Assembly: GCF_000204055.1 (NCBI RefSeq)
Contig: NW_006768828.1
Span: forward strand, 320,097-384,096
Direction: 5' to 3'
Length of the DNA: 64,000 bases
Origin: Melampsora larici-populina 98AG31
Taxonomy: Eukaryota; Basidiomycota; Pucciniomycetes; Pucciniales; Melampsoraceae
Shown: positions 34,671 through 45,576 of the stretch, piece after piece
Position numbering within the stretch: position 1 is the stretch's first letter
Layout of the letters: each line of letters starts with the position of its first letter
The notes under the pieces: model-generated
Database searches by the model: none
What the model was told of the DNA's origin: nothing
What the model saw: the letters and a program-made list of their open reading frames with translations, nothing else
Position numbers and translations under genes: made by a program

Positions 34671-35703
34671 GAGCACCCACTATGGTTGCGTTAATGACCT
34701 GATTTAGCATTACCGTAGTGCTAAAATACACACAGGTGCACTATGGACCTGTTTTAGACCTGCGGTCCGTACTGCTGCGTTAAATTCTGCACCCCATGTG
34801 TTCAGATCTATGCAAGCCTACGACTTGATTTATCACAGGATAATTGGTCAACAACTACATTTTTCAAAACCTCAAACTTCAAAACTTCACAAATCAAGAC
34901 TTAAAATATCAAAGTGCAAACCTCAACTTTGAAGGTGGAACTTCACACCTGCCTTTTGAGCCCAGAATCCATCATGAATATGTAAATCTTCAATAATTTT
35001 TAAACAAAGTTGTATACTTGGTCAAAATTTATGTTTGAACTTCAACTCATATCTAGTGTTTGGGGCAAAATGGTCATCATGCAATTGCTGAGCAACTTGA
35101 GCGCAGTCTTGATCTTGTTGGATGCAAGCATGAGGAGGTTCAGGAGGTGTGGGAGGTTTATCAAACAGGAAGTCAAAGACCATTTGGTCATTTGAAGACT
35201 TCAAAAGGGTATCAATTGGGTTTTTAAGAAACTTGGAGCAAGCATATGATGGATGTCTTTTGGATGAAGGTTATGAGAATTAAGATAGTTCATTTCAAAA
35301 TCATACCACTGTGGATCAGGTTGGTTCAGAGTGATTTAACATTGGTAAATTGTATTTCACATCATCCCATAGTGGATTTCATGTGTTTACCAAGTTTGGT
35401 AAACCACACTGTAAGGGTGTGACCTTACAGTTAGCATATGGGTACTTGGTTATGGGTTTAGACAGTTAGGATTGTACTAGTCTCTTTTGCCCTGGCTCCC
35501 GAGTGTCTTCTTCTCCATAGGGGAACCTCCTACTTGGAGCCAGATTGTTTGGAATTCATAATGACGTTCTATAGGTAGTCTTGGCTTTTGAGCTGTTCTG
35601 TGACTCAGTGAAGGCTCTTTTTTATAGGAACCTTACACACACATGATTAATTTTCACACTCTGGAAAGCAAAATCTAAATCACCCTCATGATAGTGGGTG
35701 CTC
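34671..35703. mobile_element. 1033 bp element with GAGCACCCACTAT termini and TTA target duplication
   Basis: Perfect 13 bp terminal inverted repeats, GAGCACCCACTAT at 34671-34683 and ATAGTGGGTGCTC at 35691-35703, are flanked by TTA on both sides (34668-34670 and 35704-35706). A 3 bp TTA duplication is typical of PIF/Harbinger-type elements. No transposase was recognised inside, so it looks non-autonomous. It sits inside the hAT relic and contains a solo LTR. Confidence 0.85.
35410..35637. mobile_element. Solo LTR, 228 bp, inside the 34671-35703 element
   Basis: It begins TGTAAGG and ends CCTTACA (perfect 7 bp terminal inverted repeat, TG...CA). It is flanked by a 5 bp duplication CACAC at 35405-35409 and 35638-35642. 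No internal retrotransposon coding sequence is present, which indicates LTR-LTR recombination after insertion. Confidence 0.8.
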
Positions 35704-36546
35704 TTACTGATTTCAGTTCTTGTAGGACTACAGAATACAATGGAACCACCTGATGCATTGTTGGGTACTGTGACTTGCAAAGTATCTCAGTTGCTTTGCT
35801 GAGGGGTTCCACGAAATCACACATTTTCTTGACGTAATCCCACTCCATTGGTAAGAGTGCATATTTCTTGAGGTCATCACACTTGCAGAGCTCATTGCAT
35901 GCTTTTTGTAGCCAGAGAATTCTTCAGAACATGTGATATGAAGAGTTGCAATGAGTTTGAGTTGTGTTGTCTCTTTGGGTGTGAGGTGGTCTAACATTAC
36001 TAACAGTCAGATCTTCTAAAAGGTATTGATCAAGAGCCTTGAAGTTGCCAGGATTGGGAGCAGGGGTTGGATGAGTTGGGCAGGCTTTGCTCATAAAGCA
36101 GGTTCACATCTTGCTGAGGGAGCTGGATACTTTGTCAAATTAGCATATGGCATATGGACAATATTTGCAAAAAGTTGACCGTGTTGAGGGCTGCACCGGG
36201 TAGTTGGAACCAGACCATGGCGTTGGTGGTAAATGGTCTTGAGAGTAACTTGACTGACATTGGGATGAGCCTGTGAGGAGACACAAGTGTGATGGATTGT
36301 CCTCCCCTTTGTCCAATTCCATAATTTGTCCAAATATCTTGAGTCCCTCTTTTGCATCAGGGTTGATAACATGCACTACACACCCATGAACTTGGTTTTG
36401 GTGATTGAAATCATTGCCATCTGTGTTTCCAATGGCTCAACCAATGGCTGCATTGGTACTGACATTGTTGGCATTCATTGCAGTCAATGTGTTTGTGAGA
36501 TTGTAGTTCTTCAGATAATCAACAATGATACTAGCAAAGGGCCTTA

Positions 36547-36729
36547 CACTGCAAATATAATGTGTTTTTCAAAGGTGAAAAATGATTACATTTAACTTAC
36601 AAAATGATTAAAAGTGAATTAAATCTGCATTAAATATGCATTTTTCAGCATTAAATCTGCATTATTAACCATTTTGTGCATTAAGTTCAATCTTTTTTTA
36701 CCTCAGAGAAACACATTATATTTGCAGTG
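36547..36729. mobile_element. 183 bp MITE with TTA target duplication
   Basis: Perfect terminal inverted repeats of about 20 bp (left end CACTGCAAATATAATGTGTT, right end its reverse complement) are flanked by TTA at 36544-36546 and 36730-36732. The interior is AT-rich with CTGCATTAAAT repeats and no ORF. It interrupts the hAT relic. Confidence 0.85.
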
Positions 36730-37283
36730 TTATGAGCACCTGGAAGAGAACATGTCAGTTGTTTCAAATTGAATTGATAGATAGAAAAAGAAAACATGCT
36801 CACCCTTGATTTCCACAATAACAAGGGTGATACCCATTAGTTCCCACTTGTCAGTTATAAACTGACCAGTCAACAACATGAATGGGACATTATTTGGCAA
36901 CAACCATGCATCTTGAGTGACGGCAATAAATTATACTACACAAAGTTGTTCTGGAACTTTTCAATGAAGGGTCCAGAACACATTTTCCACAAAGCCAGAA
37001 AGGCAGAATACATTCTGGCTTTCTGGACTTCAATCACAACACCACATCCCCAATCTAGTCCAACATCCACCATCACAACATGCCTGATGAGATTCCCCTT
37101 CAAGTACCGTGTTGATCAAATTTCTCAACAACAAATTGACCCAACAACCTTGCTCAACTTACTTCATTTGACCCCAAGATTCATCTGAAGAAAACCAAAT
37201 CACTATTCATCAATTCATTCAACTTTTGACCGATCATCATTTGAATGTATTCAATTTAATGCATAAACTTGGTCCACCAGTAA

Positions 37284-37525
37284 AATCAGAAATTGATTCA
37301 GATAGATATTGCTCTTGTTCAAGATCCAAGAGCTTTATTTTGTATCATCAATTGGACCTTGTTCCTATCAATCTTGCAAATGTAATTGATTTGGTTTTTC
37401 AACTTAGTTCGCAATTAACATCAGAAATCAATTCAAATAGATATCAATCTTGTTTAGGATCCAAGAGCTTTTTTTAATTGTTTTGGTATCATCAAATAGA
37501 CCTTGTTCCTATCAATCTTCAACAA
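37284..37525. repeat. Imperfect tandem duplication of about 125 bp
   Basis: The segment at about 37284-37377 (agaaattgattcagatag ... gatccaagagcttt ... ccttgttcctatcaatctt) recurs at about 37419-37520 with substitutions and small indels. Fragments of the same 'gttcctatcaat' core appear again at 37610-37640. Confidence 0.65.
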
Positions 37526-39291
37526 AAGCCAATCTAATTTGGATTATTTTCCATTGAAGGATCAGACATTGATCTTGTTCAAAATCAATGATGTTCTTCC
37601 AAATCCTGTTCCTATCAATGTGTTCCTATCAATATTCTTGTACACAAAAGAATGTAATTCATTGACCTCATTTGTCCTTTCAGGCCATAGTGTGGTTTAT
37701 GAGGACAGAGGTGTGGAAGCAAGGTGAAGAAAGAGAGTTGGTTGAGGGGGAAGATGAAGAGGCCTCAATCAGTAGCTACAGGGTTAAATCAGGTTGGATC
37801 GCGCTGTCCTTTGGACCCTAGGGGCAAGGGGTATTCAAATTTGTTTTTCCCATGAGTCCTGGAAGCCACAACACAGCCAAGATTGATGTGGCCACCACTG
37901 AGCTAGCCTGAGCTGGTGTGCCCACCACATGAACCCCGGCAAACACTCCCTCAACTGGTATAAACTTATACAGATACATGCCAAGCCATTTTGTACCAAT
38001 CTCCCCTGCAGTTGAGGGTTCAACAGCCAGACCAGCATCCACATCTAACATAGAGCCCGGCCCCAATGCATAATCCAAAGATACCAAGGCCAGGGTCATT
38101 TGAAATACTCAGACCAAATCCTAGGCAAGAATTTATCACTTTGAAGAACTTAAATTTGGCCCAAAATTTCATGCCTCAAGGGGTTGGAGTATCTTATGCC
38201 TTTGACCTCCGTTTTTTCTGTCACCCAAAATAATGGGGTTCAATTCCAAAATTCCAAGCAGAGATTTACAATTGCCAAGCTATTCTTTCAACCAGAAGTT
38301 GATTTCAGTGCAGCCAGAAATGCACAGCAGTGCTGAATGCTGCGCCTGACACAGACCCATGATTGCCCTGGCAGTGGTGTGTCACTTTCAGAGCACTTTT
38401 TGCTGCCAAATTTAGACTCATAAAATATGATTTAAGCTTCATGCTTATATTCCTGGCCAACACTGCTCAACTCTTGGTATTCCAACATATCTCACCACCA
38501 AATTTCCACCTTTTCAAATGACTTCAGTCTTCACATATCCCCTATTCAAGATACAACATCCAATTCCTGATTGCCTTTGCAATCTCAATCAAGGAAAGGT
38601 GGCAATTCTGGCTCTCACCAATCAAAGAACCACATCTTGTGGAGAAGGATCCCTTTTCTCAAGGTTATGAAGTCAAGTGGCTCTTTCACTTCTCACTCTC
38701 ATTGGTCACAATAAACTATAGTTGTTGACTGTCTTCATATTTTGAAGTTTCCTTCAATTATTGTCAACCTCAATCCACCTGCATCCACCTCCTATCACCT
38801 CTATTTACTCCAATTATTTCAGGTATGACAGTGATTTGATGCTTGGATGTATTCAGTATCATTGTGTTTTGAAAACAACACAATAAATAAAAACCACCTT
38901 TTTGGAACATAAACTTGGAGATGTAAAGTGGTACTCCACATATGGAATCCAATTTTTCAAGAAACCACAAACCAATAAAAAAGTTATGTATATCACAATT
39001 AACTCAAGTGTCATACAGATTATCAAAAACATCCAAGAATCAAAGCAATGGGTGATCAAGACAAGAAGAAAACCATTGAAGAAAATAATAAGGATTGATA
39101 AATTGATTGGATTTTGACAAGTAAAAGCAATCTTGTAAATCTCACCGCAACCTCCCTTTTCAAAAACTTGAAAGACTTTTGAGGAGAATATTGTCTTGAA
39201 GATGAAAAGGATAGATGATTTGATTGAATCATTAAATGACTCTGAACAATTTTATTTCACATTCAGACACCAAAAGGAAATTAGTTTTTTC

Positions 39292-39376
39292 CTAACTTAG
39301 CTAAATCCCCTCCCAGTACGTGTGCCTCCAGGGTATGTTTTTTTTACCCAGACACTAAGAGGGGACTTAGTTAAGT
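39292..39376. repeat. Foldback of about 85 bp
   Basis: The left arm 'cttagctaaatcccctcc' and right arm 'gaggggacttagttaag' are imperfect inverted repeats with a T-rich loop. It resembles the foldback at 2227-2270 in its 'aagtcccctc' core. Confidence 0.55.
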
Positions 39377-39784
39377 GTAAGTTTTTCCCACCAAAAAGAA
39401 TCAATGGATAAAATGTAAAAACAAGATCACAAAATTAAATCCATCAAAGATTCATTTCACTGTTCAGAAAGGAAACAAGACCAAGTTTTCTTTATTTATT
39501 TTAGTCTTTTTTGCTTCTTTACACTTGTTCCAAATTATTTTTCTTCTTTCTTTACTGTAATTACAACACACACTTTTCAATTGGTTTTCACATTTTTTTA
39601 ACTTGTTGGGGAATGAAAGAATGGCTTTTTTGGCTTGACATACTCCAAAACACTGCCTGATAAGACTGCGCTTTTGACTACCAGGTCCAAACCCTTGACT
39701 GGTCCTCCCCCCTGATTCTTCCAAATTTACCAAAATTTTGTATCACAGAAAATCACAGAAGTGCTGAAATCATGCATTTCTGCG

Positions 39785-39910
39785 CAGAGCAGCACTGCCA
39801 ACGCCGGAACGGCTGCAAAACGCTACGGATTCCAAGGCCTTTGGACAGCAATGCGCAGGCTCTGCAATGAACTGCTGCACATCCACATCGCGATTTTCAG
39901 CAAAACAAAA
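39785..39910. repeat. GC-rich dispersed repeat, member 1
   Basis: A GC-rich island in AT-rich DNA containing 'gccaacgccggaacggctgc'. Related cores in either orientation occur at about 41200-41240, 51390-51420 and 56585-56620. Confidence 0.4.
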
Positions 39911-40270
39911 TTGTGTGATATTGTAGTGCAGTGAGCGCTCCAATATTGCTATATTTCACACTATTTGGGCCAGATTGAGGGATAAGATGAAAAATTTAAA
40001 GATGATTTGAGAAACAATATGTTTTTTTCTACAAAAACTTTGATACAGTCAACAAAAAAATAAAACACAAACATCAGAAAAAAAACCAAGAAAAGAAAAC
40101 CCAGGTTTTCAAGTCAAGACTAGAGAAAAAGGAAACATCCCAATTTTCTTTATAAAAAAGATCATTGAAGTATACCAAACCCCAAAAAGAGAGAAAGAAA
40201 AATCCAAGATTTAAGAATTAATGATTGTAGTTGGACAAGACTTAGTTCTACCACAATAACACTCTTTACT

Positions 40271-41080
40271 TTATAACAAATCATTTTCATTGTCATCCGC
40301 TTCATTCAAAGGAGTTTTATGACTCATAACTAAATGATCATTTGTATTAGGTAGTTTTTGTTGATCAATTGAACACAAATCTGATCCAGCAGGAAAGACT
40401 TGACAAGAGTCTAATGAATAAAGGTCTTCATTTGACATTAGCACATCTTGAGATAATCCGTGATGATCTATTTTTTCATCTTTCAATGTGATTTGAGAAG
40501 CTATAAAAGTTGAAGCTGAGCTACAATGGAATGGCTTACAATAACATTCATGATTTGGATTAAGATCTAATGGAGTAGATCTAGATCTAACTTGATGATC
40601 ATGTACTAAATCATTAGAATGATCATTAAAATCATACAATGAATACCTTCGAAAATTATTAATAGGAGGTAAAGAAGCAGATAAGTAATTTGAATTGGTT
40701 TGATTTAATGTAACATAATCTTGATGTATTGATTCAAATTCATGATTCAAACTTGAGCTTCTTAAATGATTGTGATGTGATTAAGAGTTTTTCAAGATGA
40801 GTGAAATCAGAGGATGTTGTAAGTTAGGAACCAAAACATGATCTTTTGTTTGAACCAAGGCAGGTTGAGTGATTTGAGTCTTAATTGGCAATGGTGTCTT
40901 TAAAGGTATAGTTAAAGGGGAGATTGGACTTTCAGGTGAAACCAAATGTACTGGTGGTGAAGGTGTCTTGATTGATATGAATCCAGAATCTAAGGCCAGG
41001 TGGTGAATGGGTGTGAATCCAGGTCGGTGTGAGGGTTCCCAGCCTGTATGTATGGTTTTCTCCAATATATAGCAGAGCAA
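40271..41080 (-). pseudogene. Broken coding fragment with one in-frame TAA
   Basis: Two open frames (41080-40781 and 40750-40271) are in the same phase and separated only by a single TAA. Reading through it gives about 270 continuous codons of protein-like, Ser/His/Pro/Asp-rich, disordered sequence with little bias towards random AT codons. There is no ATG at the upstream side, and a GC-rich repeat begins right there (41090), which suggests the 5' part was lost. I do not recognise the family. It could be the C-terminal tail of a regulatory protein. If the TAA is a sequencing error or is spliced out, the gene might be partly intact. Confidence 0.45.
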
Positions 41081-41104
41081 ACCCCCCTGGCCTGGGTGGT
41101 GCAG

Positions 41105-41290
41105 TGATGGCTCCGCTATGGGAAAACCCAGCCCTGGGTTGCGGTGCGCAGCCTCCGCTATACAATGCGGAGGCTATAGCGGATGGCTGAATTGCTGCAA
41201 AACCGCTGCAAAACCGCTATCTGCATCGGAGCGGTTCCGGTATTGGCACTGCAAACCAGACTTGTTCAGAGCTTGTTGTTTCTTGCATAT
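41105..41290 (+). repeat. GC-rich dispersed repeat, member 2
   Basis: It contains a palindrome 'cagcctccgctata ... tatagcggatggctg', repeated 'gctgcaaaaccgct', and 'cggttccggtattggcactg'. The block at 56500-56660 has the same order with many C/T and G/A changes ('gaggctctgctctatatta', 'agcagcaaaaaactg', 'gattctggtattggtttggc'). Confidence 0.5.
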
Positions 41291-41989
41291 GTTTTTTGAT
41301 ATCTTTGCTGCATGTGGGTACCTAGTTATCATAGAGTGTTTTAGATTCAGCTTACATTCTCTGAAAGTAATGAAAATATGTACCTCCTCTTGCAGTGTTC
41401 TTCCCCAGACTCTCAAATACATCCACTTTTGCTCCATAGAGCTTGGAGATTGACACTTGTATCCAGATGAGAGCTCAATGCTTTGGTGCTGAATTCATCA
41501 CCAATTGTAAGTATAAAGATGAGTTCAATCAAACTGGAGTTAGTGCACTTGCAGCGCCAGGAATATGAAGGTATAGTGGGTAGTGTCTAAAAGCGTGTAA
41601 TGTCGGGCCGGTTAGTACGGCCAAAAAGCTGATTTATCAAAAACTCCATTGGATGAAAAGAACTTTCTCTACTGTAAAAATTGTTAAAAACAACATGTTC
41701 AATACAATTTTGGATTCCTATCGATGTGAGGATTCCAAATCTGCCCTTGGCTTAAAAATTGGATCAATTTTGTGGGCTTCATGAACTTTTTTCTCAAAAT
41801 ACCCAATTTCACGTGTTTAGGCACTACCCACCATAGTGATCAATCCCTAGCACTTTGACCAATCCATTGATCTGCTCATCAATGATGAGAACACATGGGT
41901 GTTAGATGCTTGCACCTTTTGGAGGCTGTGTGAAGTTGCCTGTCTTTGGCCTCAAGAGCTTTCATCCTCTCTAAAGTTAAAATGCTAAA

Positions 41990-42810
41990 GTCAACACAGG
42001 TAGGTTATATTACAGACACACTGCCACCATATACTCCACAGGTTGAGAAATCCAAGGCATAATTGGAGGCAAATCCTTGGAATGACCTTGTCCAAGTTTT
42101 TTATCTGACATATTATTCTGCGCTGAGAATCACCTTGGATAAAAACCTTGGAAAGCTTCTGCCCAAGGCTTGGAATCAAAGAATACCTTGTATTGAAAAG
42201 GTAAGTTGCTCAACTCAGCTTCTTGATGCTGATCTTCCAGCTCTATCAGGTGATTGAGACTTTGATTCAACACCTGCAAGTTTTCAACAGCCAAGGCACA
42301 AAGTTGGCAATCTCTTTGCCTGTTCCACAATATTTTCAAATATCCTTGTATATACATAGAATTTTTGTGTCAAATTGTGTTCAAATTCTGAACACTCTGG
42401 TCATTCAATTTTTTGGCTTGATAAAAAATCCATATTCAACTATCTTGCTAGTCAATGAAACAACATGGGATGAGTATGAATTGATAATAATATCCAAACA
42501 GGATCAACTCACAAGAATCACCATAACAAACTACATACATTTGTTTACCCTTGTTGATGGGACACTTTTGCAAAGCCAAAGCACAAAGCCTGTGGGCTGT
42601 TCTCAAATATTGCAATGCACTCATCAATGTGGCAAGATTGGACCACATGTGCTCTAACCCTTCTCCATCCAAAAACTTTGAGTTGTTTTTCAATCTGGGA
42701 TTGTATCTTGATTGGCATGCGCACTGATGAACACAATGAAACATGCTGGTATCAAGCATCAATCTCAGCTCTGCTTTCTTTGTAAAACAAATTGCACTGG
42801 TCACCCAAAT
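41990..42810 (-). pseudogene. KDZ (Kyakuja-Dileera-Zisupton) transposase relic
   Basis: On the minus strand around 42740-42560 the frame reads 'CVHQCACQSRYNPRLKNNSK', then 'FLDGEGLEHMWSNLATLMSA' and 'LQYLRTAHRLCALAL'. This follows the KDZ transposase pattern (H-x5-C-Q-x3-NPR..., then DGEGxExxWS..., then HR). Downstream, a Glu/Gln-rich helix with 'ELSNLPFQYKVFFDSKPWAE' (42210-42160) fits the region that follows in these proteins. Frames shift between segments and no intact ORF remains. KDZ elements are common in basidiomycetes. Confidence 0.7.
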
Positions 42811-42991
42811 ATTTGGAACACAAAAGTCAGTAGTTGTAATTTATTTCAGACTGACTCAATAACTGACCTTAACAATCCCTTTCTCCATGCTACATCCTAC
42901 ATCATATAGGATTCCAAATCTATGCACTTCTCCATTGTTATCAGTTATTCACAAGATCCAGTCAAGCATTCCCAGATGATAATAGCTGCTA

Positions 42992-43163
42992 CAGTTGCCG
43001 CTTGATATAAGCACACATTGAGTAAGCATATTTTGCTATAGGAATCAAATTTTGGTGAAACAAAAATGAAAATATGCAGTACACTCCTTTCAAACTGATG
43101 CATCGCGCTTTGTAAGCATCAAATTTGGTGAATTTTAGTGATGCTTATAGCAAGCGGCAACTG
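42992..43163. mobile_element. 172 bp MITE with TA target duplication (Tc1/mariner-like ends)
   Basis: Terminal inverted repeats CAGTTGCCGCTTGATATAAG (left) and its near-perfect complement on the right (one mismatch) are flanked by TA at 42990-42991 and 43164-43165. CAGT termini plus TA duplication are typical of Tc1/mariner-derived Stowaway-like MITEs. There is no ORF inside. Confidence 0.8.
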
Positions 43164-43165
43164 TA

Positions 43166-44573
43166 TATGAATGGCTGAGCCTGTATCAAACAGGCTGCCA
43201 GTAGCCCCGCCACCACCCCCTTCACAGGTACTGTAATGCTTGTTAAGGCTTGTGACCAGTGAAGGTAGTGGTGAGAGGTTACTGTAGGCTACCTGACTGA
43301 ACTAGATCCTTGCCCTTGAAATTGCCAACTCATGAAGAACTTCACAATGAATTTTCTGTTCAATACCCTGTGTCACTGATCAAGTCCCAACTTAAGTCCT
43401 TTGTGCAGAGGTTTAACATAGCAAGCAAGATTGAGTCTTACCCTCAGGCACCACATCCAATCCAATCCAATCCAATCCATTTGATTAGGAGCATTTGCTC
43501 ATTTTACATTACATATCAACACACACTATTGGTTTCTCATGTTCTGCTTATTCACCTTAATCATAGCTGATTCGAACTCAAAGCTAGAAAAACAATCTCA
43601 AAAGACCATTCATCTACTCAAGGATCATCAGGATTATCATACTAATGATTCAATGATTTTTTGAGACTTCTAGTCCATCAGCACAATGTGCCCAACAAAG
43701 TCTTAATGTAGAAACTGTTTTAAATTCCCACATCAGGAAGTTCAAGACTATATTGTGGTGTATCCACTTTAGTGGGAACACCGCCAAGTAATCCAAACCT
43801 TGCCAAATGAGCATTGGAAAATTTTCTATTTGCTGACTTTGGGAGGGGTTTTCAAGTGAAATTAGGCTCAGTTGTGTAGAGTAATGTCACAACTGCTTTC
43901 AGCTAACTTAACAAAGCCTGTCCTACTTTCATAGGTAACATGTCTAAAACAAGCATTACACTACCTGTGAAAGGGAGGGTAAATAAGCTCACTGTGCTCC
44001 AGATTTAACAATGTTGATGAATTTGAGTAGGATGTTGTGATGAGATGTCATTCCCATCAAACCCGTTTCATTGCATCCTTGTCACATCTGACCGCCTCAA
44101 ATATCATTCACTGTGTATGTTGAGCAGTGCAAGTCATGTGGTGGGCACAAGTTTTGAACTTTACAAAGGCACACCTTTAGTGGGAGGGCTCTGAGGTATC
44201 AAATCCCTCCAAAAAGCAAAACTAAAATAAAAAACACTCTCAACAACAACAAAAATAACATGTTCAATAAACCAAAGGGACCATCTCATCAATAGTCCTT
44301 AATAAAATCCATTGAAACTATCATCCTCCTAATCCTTGTTCTCAGACCCCTCATCTAAAACAATAGTAACAAGTGAATCTACTTCTACTCAAATATTGAA
44401 CCACATAAACCAAAAAGTGTACCTATATAACCATTCTCAGTAAAAGTATCATTCTTTTTGTCCTTCTTCCTACTCATCTACATCTTTGCCAGGACTTTGA
44501 AATTGAATTTCAAACATTTCAATGCTAAACAAAGAGATTTGATCCATAATCACATGGTAAGATCCAACTCGAG
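43166..44573. other. Gene-poor sequence
   Basis: No supported gene. It includes a short (aatcc)n run at 43459-43476 and AT-rich DNA. The frame at 43310-43570 has random-like composition. Confidence 0.5.
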
Positions 44574-44630
44574 GTGATTCAAGTAAGCCTCTCAGCACCA
44601 CCACATCTACGGTATTTTACTGATTTGCAG

Positions 44631-45029
44631 ACTCCATCTTTGTTTTCCAGGACAAAACTTGCGCTGAAGAGAGGAAAACAGCTAGTAACACCCCGGTGTC
44701 ACAGCGCCAAGCAGGACTTGCGGCGAGGTGCCTTCGGTGTTGAAAATTGGCATCAAGACAAATTATATGACCAGGTTCATTGGCGCGCATTCCAGGATCA
44801 AGACACTTTGGACAGTTCCCTGCTGAAACCTTCAGAAGTGTTAACCGTAGAGCCGCTGACACCATTTCATATTCCATGCACAGCATCTCTTGGTAGAGAT
44901 CAACCGCTGCCGAAAGCAGCGGCGTACTCGGGTCCTATTGAATTTGTCAACTTGGACCTTTCTCCGTTGCCAATCATTACAGTCAGAAGGTTGAAGGCCC
45001 GGTTCCATAAACTGATATCACACCAATGA
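44631..45029 (+). CDS. 3'-terminal exon of an unrecognised gene
   Basis: A 132-codon open segment ends in TGA. It is preceded by a good acceptor (ctgatttgcag, ending 44630) and a phase-matched short upstream exon ending with the donor at 44583 (GTAAGC). The intron would be 48 bp, and the frame also reads through it. Base composition is markedly more GC-rich than the flanks. Sequence features include 'GAFGVENWHQDKLYDQVHWR', 'LTVEPLTPFHIPCTASLGRD' and 'PIITVRRLKARFHKLI'. The family is not recognised and no credible ATG exon was found upstream, where a TAA closes the frame. It may be the surviving end of a gene broken by the surrounding transposons, or a gene whose 5' exons I could not see. Confidence 0.45.
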   Translation, partial: TPSLFSRTKLALKRGKQLVTPRCHSAKQDLRRGAFGVENWHQDKLYDQVHWRAFQDQDTLDSSLLKPSEVLTVEPLTPFHIPCTASLGRDQPLPKAAAYSGPIEFVNLDLSPLPIITVRRLKARFHKLISHQ

Positions 45030-45576
45030 TAAGTTTCTCGACTACAGGGCATGGAAAAATTTCCTGTTCATATGACTACCTATCGGTATGATTGATGTAG
45101 CTCATTAAAGAAGAAATGACTGATTGTTATCAACAGAATGCAAATCAAGTTATGACAAGAGGAAAATCAAAATCATGTATGGCTATGTTCCCAATTAAAA
45201 TCCTCCTTTCTCTGACCTCTTTTCAACACATGTACTAATGGTTTGTGCGTGTATAGAAAAGTGCTATAATATAAGGAAAGGTTTAACAACTAGGATAATG
45301 TTACAATATGTGGTAAGAAGAGAAGAAACGGACATTGGCAATGCCTTCAAAGAGAGAAAGAAATAAAGATGAAGGTCGAAATGAAATCTAATCTACAAGG
45401 GTTGAAAAATATTAGGAAAAGCGGGTCAAACAAAAAAGTGAGGGAATGAAAATAAAACAAAAGTATACGTAGGTCAACTTGTCAAGGAAGACATGATACT
45501 GTCAGTTACTACTTGTATGTAACAAAAAAACGTCCAAATTATAGCGAGCGTATATTTTGAGAACAAGGGTTGCCTC

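Larger units (their letters stand above)
34380..36960 (-). pseudogene. hAT transposase relic, split by nested insertions
   Basis: Read right to left on the minus strand, fragments keep the order of a hAT transposase: 'IAVTQDAW' with 'LTGQFITDKWELMGITL' (36920-36800); 'DYLKNYNLTNTLTAMNANN' (36540-36440); 'VHGCVVHVINPDAKEGLKIF' (36390-36330); 'LLPMEWDYVKKMCDFVEPLS' and 'SQYPTMHQVVPLY' (35870-35720); 'WKHDCDQLIPASKKMIPKLE' and 'CATILVPHLGLNYF' (34600-34440). In-frame stops and frame changes occur (for example TGA near 36428). Two insertions interrupt it: a MITE at 36547-36729 and an element at 34671-35703. Some breaks coincide with plausible introns, so the gene may originally have been spliced. 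The C-terminal dimerisation motif is not seen in this copy. Confidence 0.75.
37526..40270. other. Gene-poor repeat-derived sequence
   Basis: No supported gene. A 93-codon minus-strand frame at 37818-38099 has protein-like composition (Gly/Val/Ala-rich) but no ATG-to-stop context or family that I recognise. It may be transposon debris. Confidence 0.5.

Noticed and set aside
37818..38099. 93-codon Gly/Val-rich minus-strand ORF as a gene
   Set aside because: It has no recognised family and no splice partners, and lies in repeat-derived DNA; kept only as possible transposon debris.
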